Shown here: positions 19,583 to 31,815 of the stretch, one piece after another
Layout of the letters: each line of letters starts with the position of its first letter
Position numbering within the stretch: position 1 is the stretch's first letter
DNA from: Symbiodinium sp. CCMP2592
Taxonomy: Eukaryota > Sar > Dinophyceae > Suessiales > Symbiodiniaceae
Length of the DNA: 64,000 nt
Reading direction: 5' to 3'
Assembly: GCA_905221615.1 (NCBI GenBank)
Contig: CAJNDT010000147.1
Location: 1,002,391 to 1,066,390 of the forward strand
Notes under the pieces: generated by a model
Told to the model about the DNA's origin: nothing
Databases searched by the model: none
What the model saw: the letters and a program-made list of their open reading frames with translations, nothing else
Program-made: the position numbers and the translations under genes

Positions 19583-21314
19583 TAAACGTTCCATTTAGGG
19601 CTCCTCAGGGGCGGGTGACATATTGTTCCACCCAAGCCTGCGAAGAGTCCCTTTGCCTTTTTTGGTGGTTTCGGACTTCGGGTCTCTTCCCAAGGCTCAT
19701 CAAATTCTCGCCCCTCGTGAGGTCAGGAGCCATTTCAAGAGGCTCATACACAAGGCACCCTAGGCCAATCGGTTTGGACACAGCTGTTCTTCGCTGGGCC
19801 ATCGATCGTGTATGTTGATGTGGCCGATAGTGCTTCGGATTGGCCCCGTGACACACCCGGAAGCCAAATCCTCAACTCATCAGCCCAAAGTAGCTTACAT
19901 CCCAAACCCCAAGCCAAACGCGGCCTGAACCTACACCAGCGGTGCCGTTTCAGGGATTGACGCCTAACAGCTTTTCGGAAGCCTCAACACAAGTCAGCAC
20001 TCTGAACCGTAGAAACCAGTCTCTTCCTTTAACGAGTTCATGTACTTATATCGTATATACTATGGCTGTAATGGGGTTCCTGTACATATCGGAAGTTTCT
20101 GGTCAAAACCATCATTTACCAGAGTATGCGCACATTGAACCTTTAGTGTTGTGGTTCCAGCTTGGGGAAAGCTCTTGGGCTGAGCTCCGAGGGCAATACT
20201 GGCGGCTATTAAACTGAAGCGCTTCGGCGATGAGATCTGACCAAATATCGAAAGAGTTCATTTCGCTCGTAAACTTCTACAGGGATTAGATGTTAATAAT
20301 GCTAATTACTTGCTCTTCAAGCTTTATCATTGCACTAAGAGATCAAGCTTAAACCCTAGACCCTAAACCCTAAACCCTGGACCCTAAACCCTGCCTCACG
20401 CGGAACCTGCACCACGATGCTCGCCTGGAAGTTAGCACCATCCTCCCACTTCTCGTCCTTCGAGTTGCAAGCAGCGGCTAGGGGTTATGGTCTAGGCTTT
20501 AGGCCTTTAGGCTTTAGGGCCCAAGTACCTAACAACCATACAACTCTCCCAAATACTCACTTACTGAACTACCAGCCTGAACCCGAGTACCTGATTATCG
20601 GGTCCCTTGGACCCTTGGAGCCGTAGGGTTACTCAAGGCTTACGGTTTAGAGATCTTCCTCGCGGAACCCGGTTTACTAAAACCGAGAAGTACCCGAGTC
20701 ATCGACTCATGTCGCCTTCATGGTGGGGAGGGGGAAAGTAAGTTTTTGCAAGCAATTGTGCCAATACACCGCTGCAGCACCACTCTTCTCCTGTTCCAGT
20801 TTTGGTTCATACCAGCAGTCCTGAAAATCGTGCTGTCCTGCATGGCCTGGATGGTTACACTGTTACCCGACGGCTATTGCAAGCCTGTTGTTGTTTCTTA
20901 TCGTGACTACTGTACTGTGGATATGTGTAGCAGCTACTATACTTGGCAGAAACTACATGGGCACATGGACCGTTAGGCTGTGTTGCTGCGAAACTCAAAA
21001 CTGTTGGACATCCGACCCCAATCACCTGGGCCGCAAAGCTTGAACAAGCCCCCAATGCACCGTTTGAGGCAAGGACGCATACTGAGTCTTCGATGCTTGT
21101 GGTATCTTCCACCGTTTAGGGTCTTGGCTTTCGGGCTCAGGGGTTTGGAACCCTTCACGCACCCCCCGCCCTCCACTCACACACTGGCCCTCTCTCGAAA
21201 GGGTAGCTGCCTCGATCTGCCCGTTGAAGACCTCATGCGGCTAGTCTTGGTTTGCGGATAGCTGTTGGAATCGCTCTTGCCTCATGACACAACTCTAGCA
21301 GGATTCCTCGTGGC
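19583..21314. other. No gene recognised
   Basis: Mixed sequence with short CCCTAAA words at 20350-20395 and a diverged copy (20520-20625) of 1390-1490 sharing CAAGTACCTAAC, ACTCTCCCA and GTACC..ATTATC.GGTCC. Short frames only. Confidence 0.5.
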
Positions 21315-21491
21315 ACGGTTGATGGTAAGAATCCTGCATTACCCATTATAAGGAATATACCATAATTCCCATAGTTCAGGGTCCTTAGGGTAATGCAGGA
21401 TTTGTATCATCAACCCTAAACCCTAAACCCTATAGATCCCATAAAGGAAGCCCTTAAAGGTATCCCTACAGATCCCTTTAAAGGAACCCGG
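21315..21491. mobile_element. Family F element joined by a telomere-like linker to a second module
   Basis: 21315-21415 is an F palindrome (CACGGTTGATGG to GTATCATCAACC). Then comes CCTAAACCCTAAACCC, then a module with AAGGAAGCCCTTAAAGGTAT and CCCTTTAAAGGAACCC. The terminal F arm found in the related composites at 35750 and 41948 is missing here. Confidence 0.82.
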
Positions 21492-21724
21492 TGTAGTAGT
21501 TCGCCTTCTAGGTTGTAGCCCAGTGGCGGCAGTCTTTACCCAAACCCAACCTTCGGGAAGCTAAGAAAAGACAGAACCTTAAAGCCTAAACTAGGTGCCC
21601 ATTTCAAGAATCCCCCAAACCGTTTAGAACTAAGGCTCCATTATAACTATGTTCAGCTATAAGACGAGCAATTACATAAAGCCCAAAATCCCTAAACCCC
21701 TAAGCCCTGAAGCCTAAACCCTAA

Positions 21725-21843
21725 AACATGTCCCACATTGATACCTAGGCCCAAAACCCCAAAACCTTTCCCAAATCGATACCCAGGCCGGAAACCCCGA
21801 AACATATCCCAAATCGATACCTACAGGCCCAAAACTCCAAAAC
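21725..21843. repeat. 38-40 bp tandem triplicate
   Basis: Three copies of a unit with ACATRTCCCA, ATYGATACC, AGGCC and AAAACYCC. The end of the array runs directly into the family I element at 21848. Confidence 0.8.
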
Positions 21844-21847
21844 ATAT

Positions 21848-21951
21848 GGGTGGTTGTCAAAATTATGGCACCTTTGTTGGGTACCCTAAGTACATTAGGT
21901 GCCGTACTATACTAGGGACCCAAAAAGGGACGCTAATTTTGACAACTACCC
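21848..21951. mobile_element. Palindromic element, family I
   Basis: GGGTGGTTGTCAAAATTATG to CTAATTTTGACAACTACCC; AT flanks both ends. Core includes GTACATTAGGTGCCGTACTA. Confidence 0.85.
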
Positions 21952-22059
21952 ATGCACCAATTTCACAGATAAACAACGCTTCCGGGCCCCAGGCGTAGGC
22001 CAACGAAGGCGGCCTCTCCGTTCGAACGCTCTGGGGGCCCTCTTTGAAGGTGTCCTCTC

Positions 22060-22500
22060 CATGGTTCTGTTTGGGGTTTTGGGGTTTAGGGTTTAGGGTT
22101 TATGGTGTCCTCTCCATGGCGTTTTAGGGCTTGGGGTTTCGGGTTTTGGGATTTGGGATTTAGGGTTCGGGGTTTAGGGTGTACTCTCTATGGGGTTTTG
22201 GGGTCGAGGGTTTGGGATTTGGATTTAGGGTTTTGGGGCTTTGGGGGTTTATGGTTTAGGGTTCAGGGGTTCAGGGTTTGGGGATTCAGGGTTTAGGGAT
22301 TCAGGTTTGGGGTTCAGGATTGAAGGCGTCAGGGTTGAGAGATTCAAGGCTTAGGGATTCAGGGTTGAGGGATGCAGGGTGTAGGGATTCAGGGTTGCGG
22401 GTTCCTAAACCCCACCTAAACTGTTTTGGAAGTTTGCGGGGTCGAGGTGTTGAGGGGTTTGGGCTTAGGGCTTGTCAAGGTTCAGGGTTTTCCGACCTAT
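22060..22500. repeat. Degenerate TTTAGGG-like filler
   Basis: GGGTTTAGGG, GGGTTCAGGG, GGGATTTGGG and similar words tile the stretch. Its forward translation is an endless Gly/Phe/Arg/Val/Trp pattern, which is the signature of the repeat rather than of a protein. Confidence 0.85.
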
Positions 22501-22685
22501 AGTAGGATCCTCGACAGCCCAAACATGATGAACATCAAAAAAATTCGGCGAAAAATGGCAAAGGTTTATGGGATTTGAGCTCAGGGTTCCGAGGCCTGGT
22601 GGGCTAGGGGTCTAGTATCTTGGGCTTGAGCTTCGGATCCCCCCACTCAGGTCCTCTTTAAAGTGGCAGTTTGGGGTTTAGGGTT

Positions 22686-22711
22686 AATTTTTTTGGACAA
22701 CTACCCGCACG
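22686..22711. mobile_element. Relic of a family I right arm
   Basis: TTTTTTGGACAACTACCCGC matches the family I right end (TTTTGACAACTACCC). No left arm nearby. Confidence 0.5.
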
Positions 22712-25300
22712 ATGTTGGGCTTGGGGTTTCATGCGAGAAATCCCGAACAGAGAGCTTCTCCAGGGCCCTCTATCTGCATTTTGATTTGGTCGGTGAGCTG
22801 GTTTTTGTTCGCCCGACGATTTGGGTCTTTGGAGTCTGGGTTTAGCTTTGAGGGTGAGGGTGTCTTCAAGGACTTGGAAGCATGGGATTTTGGGCTGAGG
22901 ATAGGGTGCCTGGGCTCAGATTTCTCGCTGTCGGGCCAAAAAGTGGCAGCTATACCCCACCGCGTAAACCCTGCGAGCCGCAAACCCTAGGCCCCAAAAC
23001 CATGAAGCCGAAAACTCCCCCCTAAACCCCAATACCCCAAAACCCTGAACCTGAAGATGTAAACCCAACACTGCGTCTTTTTCAAGACTGCTGGGCCACG
23101 CTCTCACTCTCGCAGGGGATGCTGCGCAAAACACGGCCGCAAGCATGCCCTTTGAGGGTAAAGGCACACAGCTGCTTGTTGGTGGGTTTTTGGCATCAGG
23201 GTTCAGGATTTTAGGGTTTGGGCTTGACTAGATTGCCTCGGAAATCTGGATTCTCTGATGTTGTCAAGAGGACTCTGCAATGCGTATCGAAGAGTTTGCA
23301 TACGCTTTCTGTCGTCTTCGGTTTAGCGTTTACCTCGGGATCTGGATTGTACCAACCTTGTCCAAACTACTCTTCTCCCTGCAAGCCCTGCGCCCAAGAC
23401 CCCAAAACACCACAAAAGGCCCGAACCCTACACCCCCTCAAACTGATAAAGCTCCCCACATCGAAAGTTTAGGGTCATAGCTGAAGCTTCTGTAGTGCCG
23501 GGCCTCGTCTAGGACTTAAGACAATAAGCTTTGACTCATAAACAAGACCTGATGCGATTTCGAACCCCGCAAACGCCAACGAAGAGGAGCTGCTTGGATT
23601 GCGAACCCCATAAATGCTGCAACTGGGACTTACTTGGCTTTCAAACAACCGAACAGGGTCGGATATCGGGCGTCCAATTTTTGGACGCTCACCGCCGTTT
23701 GCCTCCACCCTTCCTGCGCACAAGCTGCGGCGAGAGGACCTCCCTCTCTCAGGCTTAGCCCTCCCTGTCTAATGTACTCATGTAGTATATGCCTGTTAGG
23801 CCGTAAAGGACTTGCGACACAGGCACATTATTAAGGCCTAAGATATGCTTTGGAGCGTTTAGGGTATAGTGCCCGCTAAAGCCTTAATTGACCCCAAACC
23901 CTCATACCTTACACCCCCAAACCCCCAAACTCCTGAACCCCATAAACCCTTCGGGTTCAGGTGACAAAGGGAAACCCAATCCCCTGAAGGTTTCCTGCAG
24001 TATTCTATTCAGGATGTAGCGTGTAGTTGGCACCCACACCTGATGACTGGTTGTAACGTAAGGGCCCTTCATAGTTCTTAAAAAGTTTCTTCCCGTCATG
24101 GCGTGTGTTCTACTAGAAAGGGAATATTCCGAAACCTGAAAGGCAGTATTGCTATCTGCTGAGGACCCCATGCTAGTTGCGATATATTGCCCCCCCCCCC
24201 CGCCACAGGCCCGACGAAGATAAGTGCACCGGAAAGGACCAAATTCTGCTCGGGACTTTGGCCTACAGGATCAAGTTTCAGGTTTGTAGTTCTGGGTTTA
24301 AGGTATAAGAGGTCGAACCCTAAACCCTATAACCAAAGATCAAAGACTGTACAAACCATATTTCTGATGCCCTCGAGGTAAAGCTTCCCTCATCCAAGCC
24401 TGCGTAAAGCCCCGAAACAACCTACTGGGTTCTTCTTGTGAGTTCCTCACCACTTAGCCCCTGTAAGTTATATGGGTAGGTTGCTGATGGTTCGGGCAAG
24501 CCCAAGACCAAAGAATCCTGATGAAACCTCAACCCCAACACCTCAACCAGAACTCCCAACCTACAAGTCTTACACCAAAGAAACGTGCACAAATGCTCTG
24601 AGACCAGTGCTTGCCGCCACCACCTGCGGGGCAACTCAGGCCATAAGCGGTAAAAAACAAATTCTTCTGGGGATCCCTGGAGAAACCAAACAGATAATCA
24701 AGAACTGACTGAACCAAGAGCTACATGAAGTCATTTTCATAAATATGTGTGTATATATAGACAATGACATAAGCACAGATTGTGAGATATATATATATAT
24801 ATGTATATGTATATATGTATTTTTATTTAACATATGACATATTGATAATAAGGTAAATAACGTGCAAATACAAATATAACATAATATAATATAAAGAGTG
24901 AGTGAGTGTGGCTGGGTATTGTGAGGCCGCAGCAGGATCAGCCGTTGCTTCCGCCCGAAGGTTAAAGCGCAAAGCTGCAGGCCGGCTCCACACGAACGCC
25001 GTGCATCATGGCAAACCCGATGCACCCTTTACCATGACAGGGAGGACACTAGGCAAGCCCGCCACCTGCACCTCCTTGCAAAGGAAATTGCTAAGAAGGT
25101 CGGCATAAGGGCAAGACAGCATGCCATCCTCGATACCTCTGCCAGATCAAACGGCTCTTCCCGACTCAATCGCTCGCGACGGTACTGGGCCAGGTCTGGA
25201 CCGTCCCCGACAGGGCGCGGGGCTGCTGCCAAACATGCCTAGTGCTCTTCCCGTTGGATCCCTCCGCGGGTACTGGGCACCAAAGCAGCTCATCCTAATA
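22712..25300. other. No gene recognised
   Basis: Unique-looking sequence with occasional telomere-like words, a poly-C run at about 24191 and AT microsatellites at 24785-24825. Open frames are all under 130 codons and lack recognisable domains or conserved pattern. Confidence 0.5.
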
Positions 25301-25369
25301 TGGTATGATATGATATGATAGAATAGAACATATATAATATAGTATAATAGAATATACATGTATATATGC

Positions 25370-25400
<31 letters not shown>

Positions 25401-25415
25401 TGCTAGCCCCCCCCC
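25300..25415. repeat. ATATG/TA microsatellite and poly-C
   Basis: TATGATATGATATGATA, then ATATAATATAGTATAATAG, a TA run at 25375-25400 and a run of C at 25408-25416. Confidence 0.9.
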
Positions 25416-25429
25416 CCGAGGACCAACTT

Positions 25430-25985
25430 TGAATTGCCTAAATTCCTTAATTCCCGGCACCATGTGTTGGATTTAAGGAATTGCCTGATTCCCTAAATTG
25501 CCCAAGTTCCCTAAATCCCAGGCCCATGTGTTGGATTTGAGGAATTCCCTAAATTCTCTAAATCCCAGCCCCATGTGTTGGATTTAGGGACTTCCCTGAT
25601 TCCCTAAACTCCTTAAATTCCCTAAATTCCCTAAATTCTCTAAATTCCTTAAATTCTCTAAATTCCCTAATTCTGGCCCCCATGGATAAGATTCAATGGT
25701 TTCCGTTCATGGGGAGGGAATTTAGGGAATTTAGGGAATCAGGGAATTCCCTAAATCCAACACATGAGGCTGGGATTTAAGGAATTTAGGGAATTTAAGG
25801 AATTTAGGGAATTTAGGGAATTTAGGGAATTCAGGGAATTCCCTAAATCCAACACATGAGGCTGGGATTTAGGGAATTTAGGGAATTTAGGGGATTTAGG
25901 GAATGTAGGGAATCCAGGCTTGAGAACCAACACATGGGTCTGGGAATTAGGGAGTTTGAGCAAATTAGGGAATCTAGAAGAACTC
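25430..25985. repeat. Large hairpin built from GGAATTTA-type units
   Basis: The left half (to about 25680) carries CATGTGTTGGATTT at three places among TTCCCTAAA units. The right half (from about 25710) carries the complement AAATCCAACACATG twice, plus CCAACACATGG, among GGAATTTAGG units. The two halves form an imperfect inverted repeat with arms of roughly 250 bp, centred near 25700. Confidence 0.85.
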
Positions 25986-26319
25986 ACGCGTGTTGTAAAC
26001 TCAATGCAAGGAGGCAGTGATTAAGAAATTTAAGGACCTCGACGGCGCGGCATCGCCGTTTTGAGAAAACTGGGCAAGCTTCATTGCTTTCATATTAGGA
26101 TGATGGTTAAATGCTCCGGATATTGCTTGTGTTTAACATTGTTTGTTTCTAGTTCCGTTCATATATTATTTTGCTCAGAGGCATAACCCAAAGACGGGAC
26201 CAATACAGAAAGATGTGTGCATCCTACATCAGTTCGTAATAAGGTTGCATGTGTGCACATGTTCATTATTCATGAAGCTCTTAGGTCACTCATGCGCCAG
26301 TGAATACGCATGACTCATA

Positions 26320-28160
26320 CTAGTGCCAAAGCGAGGTAATACCAAGATGTCTATCCCTACGAATAAAGGCACATTCATAGTCAGTTTAGTCTTGTTCGTA
26401 ATACTCGTATTTAAAAAGATATTGATATTTATACGAACTTTGATACTATATATTAACATTAATACTCTTATGAGTATGAAGACTCATCGTAATTATAATG
26501 GTGAATTTAAAAAACTGATAGTATGAATATTAATGTTCGCAACAATACTGATAATCATGTTCATGTTAAGAACAATATTAAAATGCATAGCTAGTATGAC
26601 TGTTCATAATAATTGAATAATTGTTAATGCTCCTACGGATAATGATATGCATATCCGTAATGACGACTCTCAATACTAACACTATTAATTCTCTAGTACT
26701 CAAATTCATCTTAATATTAGCACTAAGGCTAATTCCGATGTTATAATAAAAATACTAACATATTGATGTTGGTGGCGCTTTAGCTAGTACGAACAGCAAC
26801 CTGAAGATGCATACTCCTGCGAGTACAAAAACAGTTTTATTCACAGTAATTTTATTCCTACTATTAGTATCTGCTACTAGTATTTACAAATAATACCAAT
26901 ACAAATTTTTGCATTGATATGATCATGAATCCTAATATTCTTACGACTACTAACTTGTATAGTAATATTAACACTAATATGAATACGAATGATCCTACGA
27001 ACACGAATAATCATATTCCTTTCTTCATATTCATTAGTATTAATACCATGATACATACTAATGCTAATATTCCTACGGATACTAATGCTCATGTTCTTAA
27101 AAGCTATTCTCAGTGCGAGTTACGACATTAATATTATGTTTATATCAATATTATTACTAAGATGAACACTAATACTTCGGCTAATACACACATGCGTACA
27201 GTAATACTAGTAAAAACCCTAGTGCTAATATCAAGATAGAAATATTATCACATGTTCATATCAATGCCAATATCACTATTGATATTAATATCAACACGAT
27301 TCATACATATACCACTACTACTCAACATACTGTTAGAATAAAGCACAAGACAATGTACGCATCAATATAGTAAAGTATCAATATTTTCATATACCAATAT
27401 ATATATTGTTATACTAACATACTAATATACTGATGTACTAACAGATGAATATGCTAATGTACTCAATACTAACATACTAATATATTTATATAGTATTATA
27501 CTAATATACTAAGACTAGACTAATAGACTACTGGACTAGTAGACTAATAGACTAATGGACTAATACACCAATAGACTAATAAACTAATATACCAATATAC
27601 TCATATACGAAAAATATACGAATATATTAATGAACTAATTATACTTATATACTAACATTTCAATATAAGAATATATTCATTTATTGGTGCACAAACATAC
27701 TGATTTTCGAGTATTAATATACGAAATGAATAATATATTAATACTGATTCAACTACTAAGACTAATTTTATGGCCAAGTCCAGGTCTAACACCAATACGA
27801 GTACTTTCACTTACTACCGACATATATTAAAACTGACGCACTAATACACATGTTCATATGACAAACTAACACTGACATTGACACTGACACCAGCATCAAC
27901 ACTAACAGTAACATTAATCAAACGAACAGTAATATTGAACAGATACCAGCAGTATTACTATTATTACTACTACTATTACTACTACTACTACTACTACTAC
28001 TACCAAAACTGATACTGACACAAAACAAATTCTAATACTAACACTAACAAAGATTTCGACAGATCACTATTCATCAGAATAGCAGTATTAAGATTCAAAC
28101 TAAGATCAAGAATAAGTCAAGACCAATATTGATATTATTATTAAGATTGAAACTAAGAAT
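26320..28160. repeat. AT-rich cryptic simple-sequence region
   Basis: About 1.8 kb dominated by ACTAATA, ATTAATA, ATATTAATATT and GACTAATAGACTAATAG words, with a (CTA)n run at about 27960-28005. It has no TTTAGGG words, in contrast to its surroundings. Similar short patches lie at 37875-37960, 51035-51130 and 63940-64000. No gene. Confidence 0.75.
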
Positions 28161-28474
28161 GAGACTACGGCAAGATGAAGACCGCTAATGAGGTAGTTTC
28201 TGTGTGCTCCTACCCGAGCAGATGTTTATATGCAGCGTGGGCTCTGAGATTAACATACAAGAAGAGAGAAGGGATGTATCATAAAATTTCACATAATAGC
28301 ACAATGAATAGAGACTGAAAAACTGAACCCTGTTTTTTTCCACTTCGACAAGACGCGCCGAGACGGTAAATAGTGTCCATGAACACCAAATCTATCGATA
28401 TTTGCAGGGGTTTCGGCTCGAATCCGGAACGGCGCCAATACAGACACGAGCAATCACATGGCCGAGGTTGGTCC

Positions 28475-28495
28475 TGGGGGGGGGGGGGGGTTACC

Positions 28496-28531
<36 letters not shown>

Positions 28532-28603
28532 AGAGAGAGAGAGACAGAGACAGAGAGAGAGAGAGAGAGATGTAGATATAGATATGTACATGCAGAGAGG
28601 GAA

Positions 28604-28648
<45 letters not shown>

Positions 28649-28705
28649 GAGAGAGAGAAACACACACACACACAGACAAACAAACAAACACACACACACA
28701 CACAA
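28475..28705. repeat. Compound microsatellite: poly-G, (TA)n, (GA)n, (CA)n
   Basis: Poly-G at 28478-28490, TA at 28496-28522, GA/GAGA at 28532-28658, then CACACA and CAAA runs. Several long frames cross it on both strands; all are simple-sequence artefacts. Confidence 0.95.
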
Positions 28706-29180
28706 TGTGAGCACACGCATGTATATGCACTCCCATAAAACGCTGGTTACGAAACATCGCTATCACCAAGCATCAACAAATCAACAAATCAATAACGCAC
28801 AATGATACTGATACCAATCCTACTGTACACAATACCGTCAAGATACTGCAGTCCTGAAGTGTCCGATGCCCGACGAATACGCCACAACTCAAAAACACCA
28901 CGCCTGAGCAATTTCCTCCAAAACTCAACTTCATAGCAGTCCTGTCTGACACCCTTCGAGGCACTTGTAGGAGCTAGAATCCTGAGCACATAGGCAGTGT
29001 ATCCAGCCTTTGCGGTTGCCGCCGCCCTTCTTGCCTGCAGACGTGAGTAGTTCTGCATTAAAGATACTGGTACAAGTTGGGTAACCCAAGTTCGGGTCAT
29101 CACTAAACCTCAAAGACCAAAGCCTCTGCTGGCATGGCTAAGAGAGCTCTGATCTTGCACGGTTCAGTGACGAAGCTTGC

Positions 29181-29234
29181 GCCTTCGGATTTTATCATGC
29201 TCATGGGCTCTTCGGATTTTATCATGCTCATGGG
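29181..29234. repeat. 27-bp direct duplication
   Basis: CTTCGGATTTTATCATGC plus TCATGGGC occurs twice back to back. No gene assigned. Confidence 0.85.
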
Positions 29235-29679
29235 CCTCATGGGCTGATGTAGAGGCCTCGATTAAGGGAATTGGGTGGGTTGGGGTAATTTCATCAGGAA
29301 AACGACATGAGGAGAACTGAACCCGGTCCCTAAGACCATGGATCCTAATTACACCCGAAGCCCGAAATCCTGAATTTTTGAACGAACATTCCTGAACGTT
29401 GCTTAGTTCTGAATTTCTTAACTTTGACGCAGCTTCTGGCAAAAACTTGTGGGTGGGCAGGCCTCCGCCACCACGGCCCTTTCCGCCAGGGCCGCCGCCT
29501 AAGAACGGAGGTGAAGGTTCGAAAAGTCAAAGTTTCAGTTAAACAGAGAGAGAGTGGTAACGCTGAATGTAAAGCCTCGACAGCAAGATCAGTAATGTTC
29601 GGCATTTGGCGCTTTAGGGCCTAGGGCTTTGTCGCCCTTACAGCTTCTAGAGCTTTATCCTCCCCCCCATACTTAAACC

Positions 29680-29990
29680 ACGAATAAACCCTAAAGCCAA
29701 AAAGCCAAAACCCCTAAACCCTAAACCCCTAAGCCCCCAAGCCCTACACCCTAAAGCCAAGAAACCTAAAAGCCTAAACCCCTAAACCCCTAAGCCCCCA
29801 AGCCCTACACCCTAAAGCCAATGAAACCTAAAAGCCTAAACCCCTAAACCCCAAACCCCTAAGCCCTACACTGTAAAGCCAATGAAACCTAAAAGCCTAA
29901 ACCCCTAAACCCTGAGCCCTACACCCTAACCCTAAACCCTAAAAGCCTTAAACCCCTGAACCCCTTTTCAAAACCCTGAACCCTAAATCC
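29680..29990. repeat. 61-69 bp telomere-like tandem array
   Basis: CCTAAGCCCCCAAGCCC, ACACCCTAAAGCCAA and AACCTAAAAGCCTAAACCCC recur three to four times. The unit includes the word CCCTAAAGCCAA, which is also the core of the 34-bp satellite at 45915. Confidence 0.88.
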
Positions 29991-30068
29991 TCCCTAAACC
30001 CCACGCCCCGATGCCAACTTGGCCCAGGGCCCCACGAGCCGCTGCTCTGCCAGCCTCGTTGGGATTTA

Positions 30069-30249
30069 GGCGTTTCCGAGAATTAGGGGGTCTATAGAGG
30101 TTCCTTTAAAGGGGTACTATAAGGGTTCTATGACTGGTTTAGGGTTTAGAGCTTCCGAAAATTAGGGGTACCTTATTTTGGGGGCCTTCATAATAGGGAT
30201 CCTACTATTTAGGGTATTCTATTGGGGTCCCCTATTTTCGGAAACTCCC
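30069..30249. mobile_element. Composite family C element with its own target duplication
   Basis: Order: a C-type arm (GGCGTTTCCGAGAATTAGG), a module (GGTTCCTTTAAAGGGGTACT, then AAGGGTTCTATGA), a linker GTTTAGGGTTTAGA, then a full C palindrome (30150-30249). ATTTA flanks the whole unit (30064-30068, 30250-30254). The locus at 49211-49435 has the same parts in the reverse order and orientation. Confidence 0.85.
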
Positions 30250-30380
30250 ATTTAGGGGCTTAGGGAAAAAAAAGGGTTCACGGTTCGGGGCTCAAGGCTT
30301 CTAGGGTTTTGCAGGGCTTCTTTGGGGGGGTTCAGGGAAACAGGGTTCACGGTTCAGGGAGGCCTAGGGCTCATAAGGTT

Positions 30381-30412
30381 TTACAGGTTTAGGGTTTAGG
30401 GTTTAGGGTGGG
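30381..30412. repeat. (TTTAGGG)n tract
   Basis: Three to four TTTAGGG units within degenerate filler (30260-30480). Confidence 0.8.
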
Positions 30413-30650
30413 TTTCGGGCTACAGGGATATGAGGTTCAGGTTTCATGCCGTGCTTTTAGGGCTTGCAGGGTTATATTGCTTAGGAGGGATCTGGACATT
30501 CAGGGTTTTTTCTGGTAACCTTGTTGTGGTAACTTAAACCAAACCTCCAGAAGCAGGAGCCCTAAATAACCCCTATAAACTCTTAACCCTTCAACTCCTC
30601 AAAAAGCTGTGCTTTACGGTCTAAAGTGAAGGGTTTTCCACAGACCTGCG

Positions 30651-30745
30651 GCTCATACCCTACCCCTTTTAGGGGTACCTACTTTGTATATAACAGCTCC
30701 TAACCATAAAACTAGGTACCCCCCAAAAAGGGGTAGGTATGAGCC
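30651..30745. mobile_element. Palindromic element, family L
   Basis: GCTCATACCCTACCCCTTTT to AAAAAGGGGTAGGTATGAGC, with a core CTAACCATAAAACTAGG identical to the copy at 43701. Confidence 0.85.
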
Positions 30746-31602
30746 TCTAGGACAGGTTAAGGCATTGGGGTTTAGGGTTGGGCTTACGAGATACACAGCT
30801 TTCTGGTTTGAGGGCTTTGGTGGTTTAGGGTTCAGGGGTGATGGCATGCTCTAGGGTGCTTGTATGCAGCCTTAATGAGGAGACCTCCCCCAGAGACCTA
30901 GAAAGCTAACTGTTCAATGCCCTGAAACACGGAAAGGTCAAGACCCTGACACACCTGCTTTTTTGGTAGCAGACAGAGCCACGCATCAACCACAGTCGCC
31001 TGGCCCCAAGAACTTCAAGCCTGAAAACAAAACCCTTGAACCCTAAACACCCCTGAATCAAAGTTCACCGAAGCACCACCAAACCCTGAACCCTAAAACC
31101 TAAAACCCTAACACACCGGACACACCAACGGCCTCCTCCCCAGCCGCCATCATCCCAGGCGTCCCAACCTTCCTCCCACTGCCCTGGCAAAGAAGTGGCC
31201 AGGCCGTCAGGTTCAAGGCAAAAAGGTCCGTTAAGCCATGCTAAGCATGCCTCTTCCCTAAACCCGTCTACCCTTAACCCTCAAACCCCTACCCCAATCC
31301 CCCCCCCCCCAATTTTGGCACATGGCTTGTTGAAGTTCCGGGCATATTTCAGGCCTTCGGGTCCAGCTGGACTTTGAAGAACAGAGATAAAGAGCATAGA
31401 CTGTTGTTTCATAAGGGTTCCTTTAAGGAACAGGTCAAAAACGCATTCGAGTATGGTGCTTCGAGGTCTCGGGCTCAAGTAAGGTGCCAGGTGCCAATAT
31501 CGTGTCTGAAAGTACTACTATAGGACCTTTGGAACCAAAGTGTATGCTATATAGTCACTTGCAGCCGCAGGCTCTTGGACATATCAGCTCAGATTGATCT
31601 TA

Positions 31603-31711
31603 AGCCTGTTCCTTAAGGGAGGGGATCCGATGGAGGTATGCAACACAAGACCCCCTTATTCTCCCTAGTGCTCCCCGTAAGGTTCCCTGACGGTCCATAG
31701 TCCCTTCCCCA
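31603..31711. repeat. Relic related to family T
   Basis: CCTTAAGGGAGGGGATCC at the left and CTCCCTAGTGCTCCC, AAGGTTCCCT, CAGTCC-like words to the right parallel the better copy at 48709. Confidence 0.55.
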
Positions 31712-31718
31712 CCCGAAA

Positions 31719-31815
31719 CTAGGTGGGGCTTTTAAAGCCGTTGAAAAATATTAGTAAATAAGATCCTCTTAAGCCCAATAAGGGAAAATATTAAATGTCC
31801 CAAAGCCCTACCTAG
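31719..31815. mobile_element. Palindromic element, family P
   Basis: 97 bp, CTAGGTGGGGCTTTTAAAG to AAAGCCCTACCTAG, flanked by GAAA/GAAA (31715-31718, 31816-31819). Confidence 0.92.

Noticed and set aside
22102-22500. Forward frames with repeated Gly/Phe/Arg/Val/Trp words
   Set aside because: Degenerate TTTAGGG filler gives this pattern automatically; no start context or domain.
25430-25985. CRISPR-like array
   Set aside because: The repeats are short degenerate 8-bp units in mirror arrangement with no spacers, in a eukaryotic sequence.
28279-28805. Frames of 88-145 codons with Leu/Ser or Arg/Glu runs
   Set aside because: Produced by GA/CA/TA microsatellites.
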